From positions 1 to 64,000 of the forward strand of contig JAZNSI010000057.1 of assembly GCA_045591175.1 (NCBI GenBank): DNA of 64,000 nt, read 5' to 3'. The notes under the pieces are model-generated. The model was not told the origin of the DNA, did no database searches, and saw nothing but the letters and a program-made list of their open reading frames with translations. Origin of the DNA: UBA11524 sp045591175. Lineage in GTDB: Bacteria; Bacillota; Clostridia; Christensenellales; Aristaeellaceae. Every line of letters starts with the position of its first letter. The first letter of the stretch is position 1. The position numbers were made by a program, and so were the translations under genes. Positions 16,024-29,300 of the stretch are shown here, in pieces.

Positions 16024-16478
16024 AGAAAGTACTGCTGGCCGCGTCTTCCGGCGGCCACCTGGACGAGATCTCCAACCTGGACAGGCTCGCAGAGGAACAC
16101 GAGGTCATCCTGCTGACCGAAAAGACGGACTGCGGGGTGAAGGGCTGGTTCCGGCGCGTGTACTGCGTCCCCCAGGTGAACCGCAAGGAAATCCTGTGTT
16201 TCCCCAAGCTGATCGCCAACGCGTTCAAGTCGCTGTGGCTGCTGCTGAAGGAGAAGCCGCAGGTCGTGATCTCCACCGGCGCGCTGGCGACCATTCCGGT
16301 CTGCCTGATCGCCAGGCTGCTGGGCAAACGGGTGATCTACATTGAATCCTTTGCCCGCATCGACAGCCCCAGCCTCACCGGCAAGCTGCTTTACAAGGTG
16401 GCAAACGTCACCATCATCCAGTGGCCGGAGCTCAAACAGTTCTATCCCAACGCGATTTATGGGGGGAGCATCTATTGA
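16020..16478 (+). CDS. Alg14-like membrane-anchoring subunit of a two-part glycosyltransferase
   Basis: This 152-residue protein is of the Alg14/PssD/EpsE type. It has the N-terminal KKVLLAASSGGHLDEISNL motif, a hydrophobic helix around IPVCLIARLLGKRVIYIESF, and ends IYGGSIY. Alg14-type proteins form the acceptor half of a split GT-B enzyme and recruit the catalytic Alg13-type half to the membrane. The gene overlaps the previous one by ATGA and the next by TTGA. The split is the usual arrangement in exopolysaccharide loci of Firmicutes. Confidence 0.93.
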   Translation: MKKVLLAASSGGHLDEISNLDRLAEEHEVILLTEKTDCGVKGWFRRVYCVPQVNRKEILCFPKLIANAFKSLWLLLKEKPQVVISTGALATIPVCLIARLLGKRVIYIESFARIDSPSLTGKLLYKVANVTIIQWPELKQFYPNAIYGGSIY

Positions 16479-16954
16479 TCTTTGCAGCAGTGGGTACCCA
16501 GAAATTCCCCATGGATCGCCTTGTGACGGAGCTTGACCGCATTGCTGGCGAGAGCCTGGTGACGGAGGAGATCTTCATCCAGTCCGGCACCAGCACCTGC
16601 GAGCCCCGGTACATCCAACACAGTCCCTACCTGGAAAGGAAGGACATGGACGCCCGCGTGGCGGACTGCTCCATCCTGATCTGCCATGCTGGCGTGGGCA
16701 CCATCCTCACGGGGCTCAAGGCTGGCAAAAAGGTGATCGTCGTTCCTCGTTACGCAGCTTTCGGGGAGCATGTGGACGATCATCAGCTGGAAATTGCCCA
16801 GTCCTTCGCCCGGGCCGGATACGTCCGTGCGGTGGAGGACGTCGCTGACCTGGCCGACGCGATCCGCGACAGCGCCGGGTGGCAGCCCAAACCCTTTGAA
16901 TCCAACAAAGACAAGTTCAGCGAGCTGATCCTTTCGCTGATAGCCGACGCGTGA
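16475..16954 (+). CDS. Alg13-like catalytic subunit of the split glycosyltransferase
   Basis: This 159-residue protein matches the C-terminal half of GT28-type enzymes (Alg13/PssE). It begins with IFAAVGTQKFPMDRL, continues with the UDP-sugar-binding ILICHAGVGTILTGLKAGKKVIVVPR, and then YAAFGEHVDDHQLEIA. It starts at a TTG (16475) that overlaps the TGA of the Alg14-like gene, with GGGGGAG 7 bases upstream. This start places the family N-terminus exactly, whereas an upstream ATG at 16421 would add 18 unmatched residues. With its partner it probably transfers a sugar from UDP to the growing lipid-linked unit. Confidence 0.92.
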   Translation: MIFAAVGTQKFPMDRLVTELDRIAGESLVTEEIFIQSGTSTCEPRYIQHSPYLERKDMDARVADCSILICHAGVGTILTGLKAGKKVIVVPRYAAFGEHVDDHQLEIAQSFARAGYVRAVEDVADLADAIRDSAGWQPKPFESNKDKFSELILSLIADA

Positions 16955-16997
16955 CCCTGTAAGGACAGGAAACGCAAAAGGAGGTGAGAATCGGTAC

Positions 16998-17228
16998 ATG
17001 AAAAAGTATGCATCACGAACGCTGAGCAGAGCGCTCTTCCTTCTTCTGCTGATGCCAGCCGCATCGCTTGGCCCGCCGGCGATGGCGACAGGCCCGGGAG
17101 CCGCATCCGGCAAAAATAGCGTCCCCAGCCCTGACACGGCGCGCTGCGGAGGCCCGCCGGGCACAATGGCGCCGATTCTCGCCGGTGCGCCGATCCTACC
17201 ATATAATAAAGGTGCGCCGCCGGGCTAA
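16998..17228 (+). CDS. Small secreted protein or remnant, doubtful
   Basis: A 76-residue frame opens after a strong AAGGAGGTGAG and encodes a plausible signal peptide (MKKYASRTLSRALFLLLLMPAASLG). A low-complexity tail rich in Gly, Pro and Ala has no recognisable domain. The sequence from 17040 to 17228 carries several CCGG-rich short repeats. It may be a real short exported peptide, or the start of a former surface protein whose body was lost next to the giant gene. The whole gap 16955-17328 holds nothing else beyond a lone TATAAT (17202-17207) with no -35. Confidence 0.4.
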   Translation: MKKYASRTLSRALFLLLLMPAASLGPPAMATGPGAASGKNSVPSPDTARCGGPPGTMAPILAGAPILPYNKGAPPG

Positions 17229-17328
17229 GCTTCCTGAAAAAATGCCCCCCGCGAGGGATATTCTTCCCCGGTTTTCCAAGGCAATCTTGTTTTGACATAG
17301 ATGGATTTTTACTTTAGGAGGATAAGAC

Positions 17329-20300
17329 ATGAAAATCGGTTTCTCCCATCGAGTAACAGCGATGATGATGGTTCTGATCATGCTCTTTACGATGACGCCT
17401 GCCAACGTCCTCGCAGAGGCTACGCATGACCATGATGCGGAAGTCGCTTCGGTGATTGAGGTGGCTGCGCTGTCCGTCAGCGCAAGCGCGTCCGCTGATT
17501 TTGTGTACGCGGGCGAGGAGGGCGTCACGGTCACTGCGAAGATCGCGGGCGGCCTGGCTCCCTACGAGGTCACCCTGCAGGCCGTCAAGGACGGCAGCGT
17601 GGTGTCCACCCAGTCCACCGTGACCGAAGGTGCCAGCGCCAAGCTGTCCTTCGCGCCTACCAGCTACGGCGATTACGAGCTGGTCGTCACGGTGCATGAC
17701 GCTGCCCACACCCAGGATCTGACCAGCGTGTCCCTGGCTGTTGCGGAGCATGATACTGAGAACGAGGCTGCATGGGCCGCGTCTGTTTCCGGTGCGTCCG
17801 TTTCCGGCAACTGGGGCAAGTCCCTGCTGTCCGTGGCCAAGACTCAGCTGGGCTATGCCGAGAGCGAGAAGGACTTCGTCCTCAAGTCCGGCGCGAAGCA
17901 GGGCTACTCCCGTTACGGCGCCTGGTACGGCACTCCCTACGCTGCCTGGAACATTTCCTTCCTGGCCTTCGCGGCGGAGTATGCCAAGATCCCCAATGAC
18001 GCGCTGCTGTCCGGCTCCAGCTACCGCAGCTGGGTCAACGGCTTCAGCAACAAGGGCGCTTACATGACCTCCGGCTACACCCCCGTGGCGGGCGATATCG
18101 CCTTCCTGTCCGGCAGCCGCGTGGCCGTGGTGGAGTCTGTCTCCGGCGCGAACGTCACCGTCATCGAGGGTGACGTCAACGGCACTGTTGCCCGCAAGAC
18201 CTATGCCATCAGCAAGGTGGCCGGCTTTGGCAACACGGGCCTGATGCAGGGCCTGTACAACGGCACTGCCACCGCTGTGCCCACCGCCGCGCCCGACGCC
18301 ACCAAGGCGCCCGAGGCGACCGACAAGCCCGCCGCGACCGCGCTGCCCACCGCTGCGCCCGTGGCGACCCCCGTGCCCGAGGAGGAGGAACTGACCTTCG
18401 AGGCGACGCCCACCCCCGGCCCCGGCGTGAACACCGCCCCCAAGGATGACAACGACCCCCTGTCCGGCATGATGGGCACGATGGGCGACCTGGTGGGCGA
18501 GCTTGACGCTGCCGCCACGGCGATCCCTGCGCAGTTCAGCGAGGCGTACTACCTGATGCAGGCGGAAATCCGCGCGCTGCTGGAGAAGTACCTGGGCACC
18601 GCCAACCCCACCAAGGCTGAGATTGAGGCCTTTGTTGAGGGGCTGGAGATGCAGGAACTGTACTATATTACGCTGGACATTGAAGAAATTGGAGACTACG
18701 CACTTAGTATTGGCATTGATCCGCATGAGTATAATGCGGTTGCGGAAAAGGAATTGGCATTTGATTTGTTTGCCAATCAAGTGTGGAAGCATTATGAAGG
18801 AATGCTAACCTCCAAGGCTGGTGGTGACATTGTAACCGGAGTAACAATTGCTGGTGCTGATGCATATAGCGGCGGAGTGGCTACATCAAGTGCAAGCAAA
18901 GTCTACATTGGTTCTCAGACGAAAACGATTACTATTACGAATAGTACAAGTAATACAGTTAAGATTGATTTCAGCTATAAGATTACCGGCGACGAAACGT
19001 GTAAAGCAGAGATTAGCGGTCTTGGCGATGCGTTTACTATGAATGCGACCGGATCCAAGTGGGAGAAGTCTGCTTCTCTGTATGTGATTGTGCAGCCGGG
19101 TGCGACCCACACGATCACATCCAAAGTGAGTAATACTGGCTTTCCGCTGTCACGTGCAAATTACACAATTGCACTGAGCGGTTTTTCGGTTAGTACTGTA
19201 GTAAGCGCAAACGTAACATTCGATTATGATGAAGCGCTTGGCACTGTGATGGTCGACGGCGAAGTCGTAGGCACTAATACTAGCGTGATGGTGATTGAGC
19301 AGGCCACGCTTAAAGCTACAGCTCAAAGTGGCTCTGTGTTCTATGGCTGGGTGAATATGGCGGACGGTCAAATTCTTTCTAGAAATGAAGAGTTTTCATT
19401 TTCACCAACTGCCGAGACAACGATTAGAGCGATATTCCTTACGGGTGTAGAACCTTACTTTGTCCGTAATAACGGCTATTTCTATGATAATTTGAATCTT
19501 GCAACGGCGGCTGCATCCGCGGGGGACTTTATCGCCCCTATTCAGGATTGCACTTTGCCGGCGGGCACTTACACTGTGCCCAAGGGCGTTACTCTGCTGA
19601 TTCCTCGTGATGCTGCGTATAACGTGGATAAGACCACTCCCTATACGCCTGAAGCAGATTATGTCCTGCCTACGGCTTTCCGCACATTGACTATGGCAAA
19701 TGGTGCTAACCTGGTGGTCAATGGTGAACTGTGCGTTAATGGTACTATGTCTGCGGCAGGCGGCCACCAAGGCCACCCCACCGGTACCGTGGGCTTTATC
19801 CGCATGCAGGAAGGCAGTGACATTGTCATTGAAAATGGCGGTGCGCTGTATGCCTGGGGCTACATTGTTGGTACCGGCGATGTGCAGGTGGAAGCCAAGA
19901 GCGGCGCTGCTGTGTACGAATGCTTCCAGGTGATGGACTGGCGCGGTGGCGATGTTTCAAGCCAGCTGGCTACGGGAAAAAGGGTTTTCCCCATGTCCCA
20001 GTATTATGTGCAGAACATCGAGGTGCCGTTGAAGCTTAATGCGGGTGCATCGGAGAACTGCTATTTCGCGGTTACGATTGGCTTTGGCGTTGGCGTCCAA
20101 GGTGCAAAGCTGCCGTTCTTTGGCAATGACAATGCGCTGTTCGGTCTCACTTCGGGCTATGCCATCAAGGACTACCAGGAGGGCAAGGGCCGTCTGTCGG
20201 TGGAAGGTCATGGCGAGTTCTCGGTCAAAGGCATCAGCATTAACATGAAGCTGGGCATGTTTGGCGACACGAATATCAACTCTGCGGATTTTGAACTGCC

Positions 20301-23300
20301 CATCAATGGTATGCTGGACATCACGATGGGCTCGGGTACCCTGACGATTGGTCAGGACATTGCTTTGCTGCCCGGCGCCAAAATCACGGTAGACGAGGGC
20401 GCGAAATGCGTTTTCAATAACAATGCGAATGCATACCTCATCTCCTGGAAGGACTGGAACACTGGTGAGTATGTAGATACTGCGGGTACGTACAACACCG
20501 ATACTAATTATGTGTACAACAAACGTAAGTACACTCCGCTTAGCTATGCACCGGGTGGCACTGGATCGGATGGCCGCACGGACGATGCGGCAATCGTGAT
20601 TAATGGTACGGTTGACGCAAGCGCAGGCTATGTCTATACGTCTATGAACGCGACACCGCCGGTTACCAGTGATGGTACTGGTACAGTTATTGTACGCGCG
20701 GGTGAGCCTGTCAAGAAGATTGAGCAGCTTGAACAGGTCGGCGACGATGGTAAGACACTGATCTATTATTATCTGCCGTTTGAACCCGCCAAGCTGAAAA
20801 ATGCTGACGGCACTTACACCAGCACTACTACGGGCAAATCTGGCTTCTACACCATTGTTGTTGGTGAATACGCTACTGGTGCTTACGATGTCACAATCCA
20901 GTCGAATACTGCGTATACTTATGTATACAGTGCAGAGTATGGCCGTTGGGTGCTCCCCTGCGACACGTCTGCAGAGAATAAAGAAGATCATACGCACTAT
21001 TACTGGTTGGTTAGCGACACAAAGGCTGACTGCGTGAACCCCGGCAGCCAGGTTTACCAGTGTTCGTGTTCTGCTGCTGAGACGGTAACTATCGAACAGC
21101 AGGCTTTGGGTCACACCTATGAACGAACCGGCGAAGGTTATCCGACTGCTGGTGAGACGACAGATCCCACCTGTACGGAGGATGGATATATTACTTATAC
21201 CTGCGCTGATTGTCAGCACAGCGAGGTTGATAAGCCTGATAACTACGCCTCGGAAGATGATATGCCTGAGGCGATCAGGGCTCTTGTGGCCACTGGCCAC
21301 ACCGGCGGCGCTGAGGCCACCTGTACCACTGCGCAGACTTGTACTGTGTGTGGCACGACGCTTGTGGAAGCCCTGGGGCATGACATGCAAAATGCAGAAC
21401 ATGACGACAATGTGTCTCCCACGTGTGAAGCGGATGGTAAGCAGTATAAGAAGTGTAGCCGTTGCGATAACAGCGAATGGGAGACGTTGAAGCAGCTGGG
21501 CCATGCATGGAATTCTGGTGAGAACCAAACTGCTACTTGCCAGCATGGTGCGTATGTACTGTACACCTGTACTAGGTGTGGAACCACTGAGAATGGCGAA
21601 GAAACGTCTGAACCTGTTGACCATGCCTGGGTTGACGACGGCAACGCAGTCGCCCCCACTTGTGGTGTGGATGGCTACCAGCCGCAGAAGTGTAGCTTTG
21701 GTTGTGGCGAGACCCGTAAGGTGATTGACGAAGGGTCTGCAACTAATCATCGCTATGATGTGACAATTTCTGATACACTGGAAGAGGTTGTTGATTCGAC
21801 CGGCGTTGTTATCGACTACGTTAAGAAGGATTGTACTGTTGGTGGTACAGTAACAAAGATTTGTTCCGTTTGTGGTGATGATGCTTCTTACACGCTTAAC
21901 CCCAGCGAACAGCATGAAAAACTGGAAAGCATCCCCGAGATACCGGCTTCTTGTACGACTGCCGGTAAGACTGAGGGTACAAAGTGTGCTGTCTGTGGCA
22001 CGATCACCGAGGAACCGACCGTGATTGAGGCAGGCCATGACTTCTACTATGAGGTGATTGCACCTGACTGTGAGAATCCTGGCTATACGAAAGTGACTTG
22101 TACCAGGAACTGTGGTGCAACATTTGCGAATGAGAATCCCACGGCTGCTACGGGTCACAACTATGTTGCTTACCCCGAGGATGAGCGCAATGTGGCACCG
22201 ACCTGTAAGAGCACTGGCGTTAAGGTAACGAAGTGTGAAAACTGCGGCGGTACGAAGGACGAGGTGCTTGGTGTCGTTCCACATGACTGGCAGGATGTTG
22301 AAATAATCGCTCCTACCTGTCAAACGGAGGGTTACACACTCCAGGCGTGCTCCTATGCCGATTGTGAGCAGAAGGAGCAGAAGGTGAATGTCCAGAAGGC
22401 TTCGGCCGAGTATCATAGCCTCACGACGGTTGAAAAGGTTGAGCCTGGCTGTACTACTGATGGCTGTGAGGCGTATGAAAAGTGTACGGTTGCTGGCTGT
22501 AGCTATACTACCTACACGGCTGACCTCATTATCCCTGCCACCGGCCATAGCGGCGCGTGGACAACTGTGGATGCCACCTGTATGACGGAGGGTTCCAGGA
22601 CTCGTACGTGTACGACTTGCGGCGCTACCGAGACGGAAACCATTCCTGTCACATTCGACGAGCATAATGCGGCGGGCTATCACAGGACTGTTCCCCAGCA
22701 GAATCCCACCTGTCAGGCGACGGGCTGGAATGAATACAGGTATTGCGACGAGTGTCAGCTGGCGTTGGAAGCGATTGTGACATTGCCTGTAGCTGAAGAT
22801 GCTCATGTCTTGGCTGATGGTGCTGCACAGGAACAGACCTGTACGCAGGAGGGCTGGGAGGCTTATGAGTACTGCACTGTTGAAGGCTGTACTTACTCTA
22901 CCAAGGAAGTTATCCATGCGGGCCATCCCGTGGATCAGGTTACTTCCTATCCCTATGGCCGTGAGTCTACCCATACTGTGCAGGGCTTTGCTGTTGGCAG
23001 TAAGTACTGTGCAAAGTGTGATACCACCTTTGAGGGTGAGCGCCTGCCTCTGCAGGTGGACCATGTCCTTGCTGATACGCCTTACACCACTGTCGCCCCG
23101 ACCTGTGAAGCGGCTGGCTATGATGTCTACCGCTGCAAGTGGTATGGCGATGGCGATTGTACCCATGAGGAGACCAAGGCTAACGACACTACTGCCTTGA
23201 ATCATCAGTATAAGGTCGAGGCGGTTAATGTAACCAAGCAGGAGGACGGCACTTACAAGCTGAATAACTGTACGGTTGCTGGTTCTGTGACCTACACCTG

Positions 23301-26300
23301 TGAACGTGAAGGCTGCAATGCTGAGAATGCGGAGCGTTATACCTACACGGATCCCTATCCTGCAACGAAAACCGAGCACGTGCTTGAGTGGACTTACGTT
23401 AAGGACGAGGAACCTACTTGCGTGAGCACTGGCTGGCAGGAGTACAACTGCCCTGACTGTGATTACTATGTCAAGGAAGTTGCTCCGGTGCTGGATCACG
23501 ATGAAATCCGTACCTATCATGAGCCTGTGGCGCCTACATGTGCCAATGGCGGGCAGGACGGACATGAGGGCTATTACTCTTGTGCCACCTGTGGTATTGA
23601 TGAGATTGGTAAGGTTTCCATCGACTTCGATACGAACAATGCGGATCACCATAAGTACACTACTGTGGATGCTCAGCCTGCTACGACCTGTACCGAGCCT
23701 GGCTATAAGGCATACACCTACTGTACTGTCTGTGGTGACGCAGAAGCGGCGAAGAAAGCAGCGGAAATCCCGGCGGATCACCTTGAGAAGGAGACTCTCG
23801 AGGCTGACATTCCTTCCACCTGTCAGACGCAGGGCTATATGGTCGGTTCTACCATCTGTAATAAGTGTGGTGAGATGATCAGCGGTCAGCGTCTGCCGCT
23901 CGCTAGCTGTGAGCTCACTGTGCAGACTGGACATCAGGACTCCACCTGTTACGCCCAGGGCTGGACGACTTACGAGTGTGTCTACGCTTACGATGGCTGT
24001 ACTGCGACCAGGACGGAGTACCATGTTCTGAAAGCCCACACCTATGATGCTGGTGTTGGCGACGAGAACATGGAGCAGAAAGATGGCCAGTGGGTTCGCA
24101 AGAACTGTCTGGTTGGCGGTACGGTGACCTACACCTGTACGGCGGACGGCTGTACTGTTGAGGCAGAGGGTCATACCAAGACGGATCCCTATGCGGCGCT
24201 TGAGGCGCATACCGGCAGCTGGAACCAGACCAAGGCTCCTACCTGTCAGGAAACGGGTTCCAAGGAGCGCACCTGTGAACTGTGCGGCGAGTATGAGACT
24301 GCTGATGTTGATAAGCTGATTCATACTGAAGAAAATGCCTACACGGTGGTTGCAGAGAAGAAGGCGACCTGTATGGAAGCTGGCCACTCTGAATACACGC
24401 ACTGTAATATCTGTAACCTCGACATCGGTAAGGTGACCGAGGGTTACGAGATCGGCACGTCTGACGCTCACCACGACTACCAGCTTGTTTCTGGTGTGGC
24501 GGCGGAGTGTGAAAAGACCGGATTTGAAGATGCCTTCCAGTGTACCCACTGCAAGAAGTGGCGTGATAAGGACGGCAACGATGTTGCGGCGCGGCCTGTG
24601 ATTCCGACTCTCCATTCCCAGATTGAGGGGATTGAGACGGAAATCACGGTGACCTGTTACCGCGATGGCCACTCTGCTGGCAGCAAGTACTGCCCGACCT
24701 GTACTACTTGGTTCGATGGTACCACTACGCCGAAGCTGGAGGAGTGCAATGTGCAGAACCTTGAGTCTGCATATAAGGCGCCTACCTGTACTGAGACTGG
24801 TTCTAAGACCATGCAGTGTATCTACTACACTGGCGTGGAAGGCGAATGTACTACTACCGAAACGACTACGCTTGCTGCGCTGGGTCACGATTGGGCGCGG
24901 CCTGAAGCTGAGTCTGATGGCTGGACCACGGTGAAGGCACCTTCCTGCTATGAGAAGGGTGAGGATATCCGTACGTGTTCTTGCGGCTACTCCGAGACTC
25001 GTTATCCGGACATGGTTGCGCACACCTACGATAAGGCTGCAGGCGTTCCCGGTTTGACGACCAGCAAGTGGAACGCGGTAAGCCAGCAGTGGGAGCGCTG
25101 CCAGGGCACGGATACGGTGACCTACACCTGTACGGTCTGTCCCGAAGACAGTGATGGCCATACCAAGACCGAAGATGTAGTGATCGTGGATCATTCCGAA
25201 TCCTACGATACTCATCCGGCTCTGGCCCCCAACTGTGCCAACGGCGGTACGGCCGGTTACACCGAGTACAAGTCCTGCTCGATCTGTGGTATCGACGAGA
25301 TTGGCAAGGAGACCGTTGAGTTCGATACTAATGTTGATGCATACCACGATTACAAGGTCTACGCTGAGGGCAAGGAACCCACTTGTTACTCCACTGGCTA
25401 TGCGAAGAATGCTGAGCAGTGTCAGGTTTGTGAAAAGTGGAAGTCTGGTTTCATGGACAAGGTGCCTTGTAGCACAAGCACCACTACCGTGGAGGCCACC
25501 TGCTATGCTGATGGCAAGATTGTGACCAAGTGTAAGTGGTACGACGAAAGCGAAGAATGTACGACCTATACGGAAACTGCTATTACCGAACGTCCGGATC
25601 ATAACTTCAGCGACTACGTGAGCTCCACGAACCTGAAGCTGGATGACGCGGGTAATCTGGTTCTGGTGGATGGTAAGCCGGTGCTGGTCAGCTGTGTTGT
25701 GGCCGGTACTGTGACTTACGAGTGCTCCAACAAAGGCTGTACGGAGACGGAAACCACGAACATTGATGCGTACACTGACCATCAGAATGTTAAGATCGAT
25801 GCAGCAGAGGCGCCTACCTGTACTGAAGATGGTCTGACTGAAGGCAGTCACTGCGAGGCCTGTGGCGTGACCATCGTTGAGCAGAAGGTTGATCCCATGA
25901 CCAACCATGCTGATGCGTATGCGCGCACGGTCGAAGCAACCTGTTACTCCATTGGTTACAATGAGGGCAGTATCTACTGTCCGGATTGTAACACCTGGAC
26001 TACGGCAATTGAGATTCCGATTCAGAATCACAATCTGGTTGAGGTGCGCCGTGATCCTGCCACCTGTACTGCGGATGGTACAATCTACCTCCAGTGCGAA
26101 TGGTATGGCGAGAAGTGTGATGTTACGGATACCGAACCCATCTCCAAGCTTGGCCATGAGTGGGAGCGGGAATACGAGACTGAAGGGTATGAAACCGTAA
26201 CTGAGGCTACTTGCTATTCTGAAGGCGAAGAAGTCTGGACTTGTGAGTGTAACGAGACCACGTCCCGCCCGATTGCTATGAAGGATCATGCCTACTCTGT

Positions 26301-29300
26301 GGTGTCCATTGTGAACGCTGTGGAGAAGGACGGCGCTTGGGTTTGGACTTGGACTGGTGCAGAAGATGATCTGGACTGTTCCATCCCGGGTTCTGTGATC
26401 TACGAGTGCCAGAACACTGGCTGTACTGACGAAGCCTCTACGACCCATACCAAGACCGTGACGGTGCCTGCCCCCGGTCATACCTGGGACGAAAACGGCA
26501 AGGCAGCTACCTGTACGGAAGCCGGCTGGGGCAGCGTATGTACTGTCTGTGGCTATGTGCCGGAGAATGCAGAAATGGATCCCCTGGGCCACGATTACCT
26601 GGTTGTTGCCACCAACGTCACTGGTAATGATACCGACGGCTGGAAGCTGAACAACTGTCTGGTGGCTGGCTTTGTCGAGTACACCTGTCAGCGTATTGGC
26701 TGCACGGAGGAAACCGATAAGCACTATGTGAAGGTTGACTATCCGAAAAAGGATAGCCATACCTGGGGCGATTGGAATCAGACTTTGGCTCCCACCTGCA
26801 CTGCTGAAGGTTCCAAGACTCGGACTTGTAGCGCTTGCGGCGATACTGAAACCGCAGCTGTGCCTGTCATTGAGCACAGCTACGGAGAAATCCTGACTGT
26901 TGCAGCCACTTGTGGCAAGGATGGCAAGGAGTACCAGATTTGCTCGGCCTGTAAGGGCGAGAAGCTGGTTAAAACTCTGACTGCTACCGGTAACCACACC
27001 TGGGTGCTGATGGATACTTCTGTTGGCGTCAAGGAAGAGAACGGTAAGTATGTCACTGAGAAGTGTGACGTCGATGGTATTGCTGAACTGGATTGTTCTG
27101 GCTGTGACGCGACGGAGTCTCGTAAGATCACTGCTCCTGGCCATCAGTATGGCGAAGAGCAGGTTGAGTCTGCGAACTGTGGCGTGGATGGCCGGAAGTA
27201 CAAGGTATGTTCTGAGTGTGAGCATGAGCTGGTAACTGAGATCCTTAAGGCAACTGGCGAGCACACCTGGAAGATGACTGACGAGTCCGTTGGCGTTAAG
27301 GCAGTGGTTGCTGAGGATGGTTCTGTCACCTACGTGGCGACCAACTGTGTTGACGGCGGTACTGTGCATGAGAAGTGCGGTGTCTGTCAGCAGACTCAGA
27401 CTACTCCGATTGTGTCCAAGGCGCATGAATATGGCGATTGGGTGACTGACACGGAAGCTAAGTGCGAAGTGGCAGGTACCAAGCATCGCGATTGTGCGAA
27501 TTGCGACTACACTGAGAATGGTACGATCGAAGCTTTGAGTCATGACTGGGAGACCATCACTCGTATTGAAGCTGTGTGTGGCACCGCTGGTCGAACCGGC
27601 GGTATCCAGTGCAGCCTCTGTCAGGCCTGGAGCGGTACTCCTTCTGAGGAGATTCCTGCCCTGACGCATAAGTACGACGATGGCGCCTATATCCAGGAGA
27701 GCGATAAGCCTACCTGTCTGGATGGCGGTACCTTGACCTTCACTTGTACGCAGCCGGGCTGCAACAGCAAAATTGAAGGTCATAGCTACACCAAGTCGGT
27801 TGAAGCATTGGGTCATACTTACTATGACAATGAGGGCAACCTGATTGGTGGCGTTACGACGGCTGCGACTTGTCTGGTGGATGGTTACACGACCTATACC
27901 TGTACTCGTTGTGCGGAAGGCGCTGAGGGCCATGTTCATACCGTTGCAGGTGACAAGGCCAAGGGTGAGCACACCTTTGGTAAGGTCGAGGTGCTGAATG
28001 CTCCGACCTGTACCGAGAAGGGTCAGACCAAGTACACCTGTACCTACGAGCGTTGCGACACTGAGGGTGGCTATACGGAGATCCGTGACGTTGATCCTAC
28101 CGGTGTGCATGACGAGACCGCGGTAGAGGGGAAGGAACCCACTTGTACGGAGACTGGCTTGACCGCTGGACTCAAGTGCTCCATGTGCGGTATGTGGCAT
28201 AAGGAGCAGACAACCATTCCTGCTATCCATGACACCATCAAGGGCATTGAAACCGCTATCCCGGCTGATTGTCAGAAGGCTGGTCATGATGTTGGCAGTA
28301 AGTACTGCGAGACCCATGGTTGGTTCGAGGACAAGCCTTTGACTACTGACCATGTGATGGAGCTGTACGAGTCTCACGAAGCGACCTGTGAAACCGAGGG
28401 ATATGTGATCAACCGCTGTAAGTGGTATGATCTGTGTGCCGAGGAGGAAAAGGTTACCACTGATCCCAAGCTGGATCACATTTGGACCGTTTCTCGCTAC
28501 GAGGGTGTCGAGCCCGACGGCGATGGCTGGAAGCTTCTGGATTGCACGGTTGCTGGCACGGTTTACTACGTGTGTGAGCGCGATGCAGAGCATATCGATT
28601 CGAAGCCCATTGCGGCAACCGGGCACAATAACACTGAGGCCTACGGTGCTCAGGATGTGACCTGCTTGGTGGATGGCTACGAGGCGGGCACGAAGTGTTC
28701 TGACTGTGGTGCTATCATCGTTGAGCGTAAGCTCATCGAGGCACAGGGCCACGTTTGGGACAAGGGTGCACAGACTAAGGCTCCGACTTGTACCGAAATG
28801 GGTCAGACGACCTACACCTGTACCTTCGACAATTGTGATATCGAGGGCGGTGCGACGGAAGTCCGTACTGATGTCAAGGAACTGGGCCATAGTAATAAGT
28901 ACATCGCTGAGGTGAAACCGACTTGTTACACGGTTGGCTATACTGCTGGTGTGCAGTGTACTGTGTGTAAGGAATGGACAACCCCGCGCACTGAAAAGGC
29001 GATGGTTGATCATACCTACGATGCTGTTGTGACTGCGCCGACCTGTACGGAAGGCGGCTACACGACTTACACCTGTAGCGTATGTCCGGAAAGTACGAAG
29101 GATCATACCTATACCGGTAATGAGACTGCTGCACTGGACCATGAATGGAAGGTCAGCTCTTACGAGGGTGTTGAACCCAATGGCGATGACTGGAAGCTTC
29201 TGGATTGCACCGTTGCTGGCGCGGTTTACTACGTGTGTGAGCGCGATGCAAGCCATACCGACACAAAGCGCATTGTGGCAACTGGTCACCAAAACACTGA

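Noticed and set aside
17287..17320. TTGACA just before the giant gene as its promoter
   Set aside because: The only hexamer at 17 bp is TAGGAG, which is part of the ribosome binding site, so a transcript would start inside or after it.
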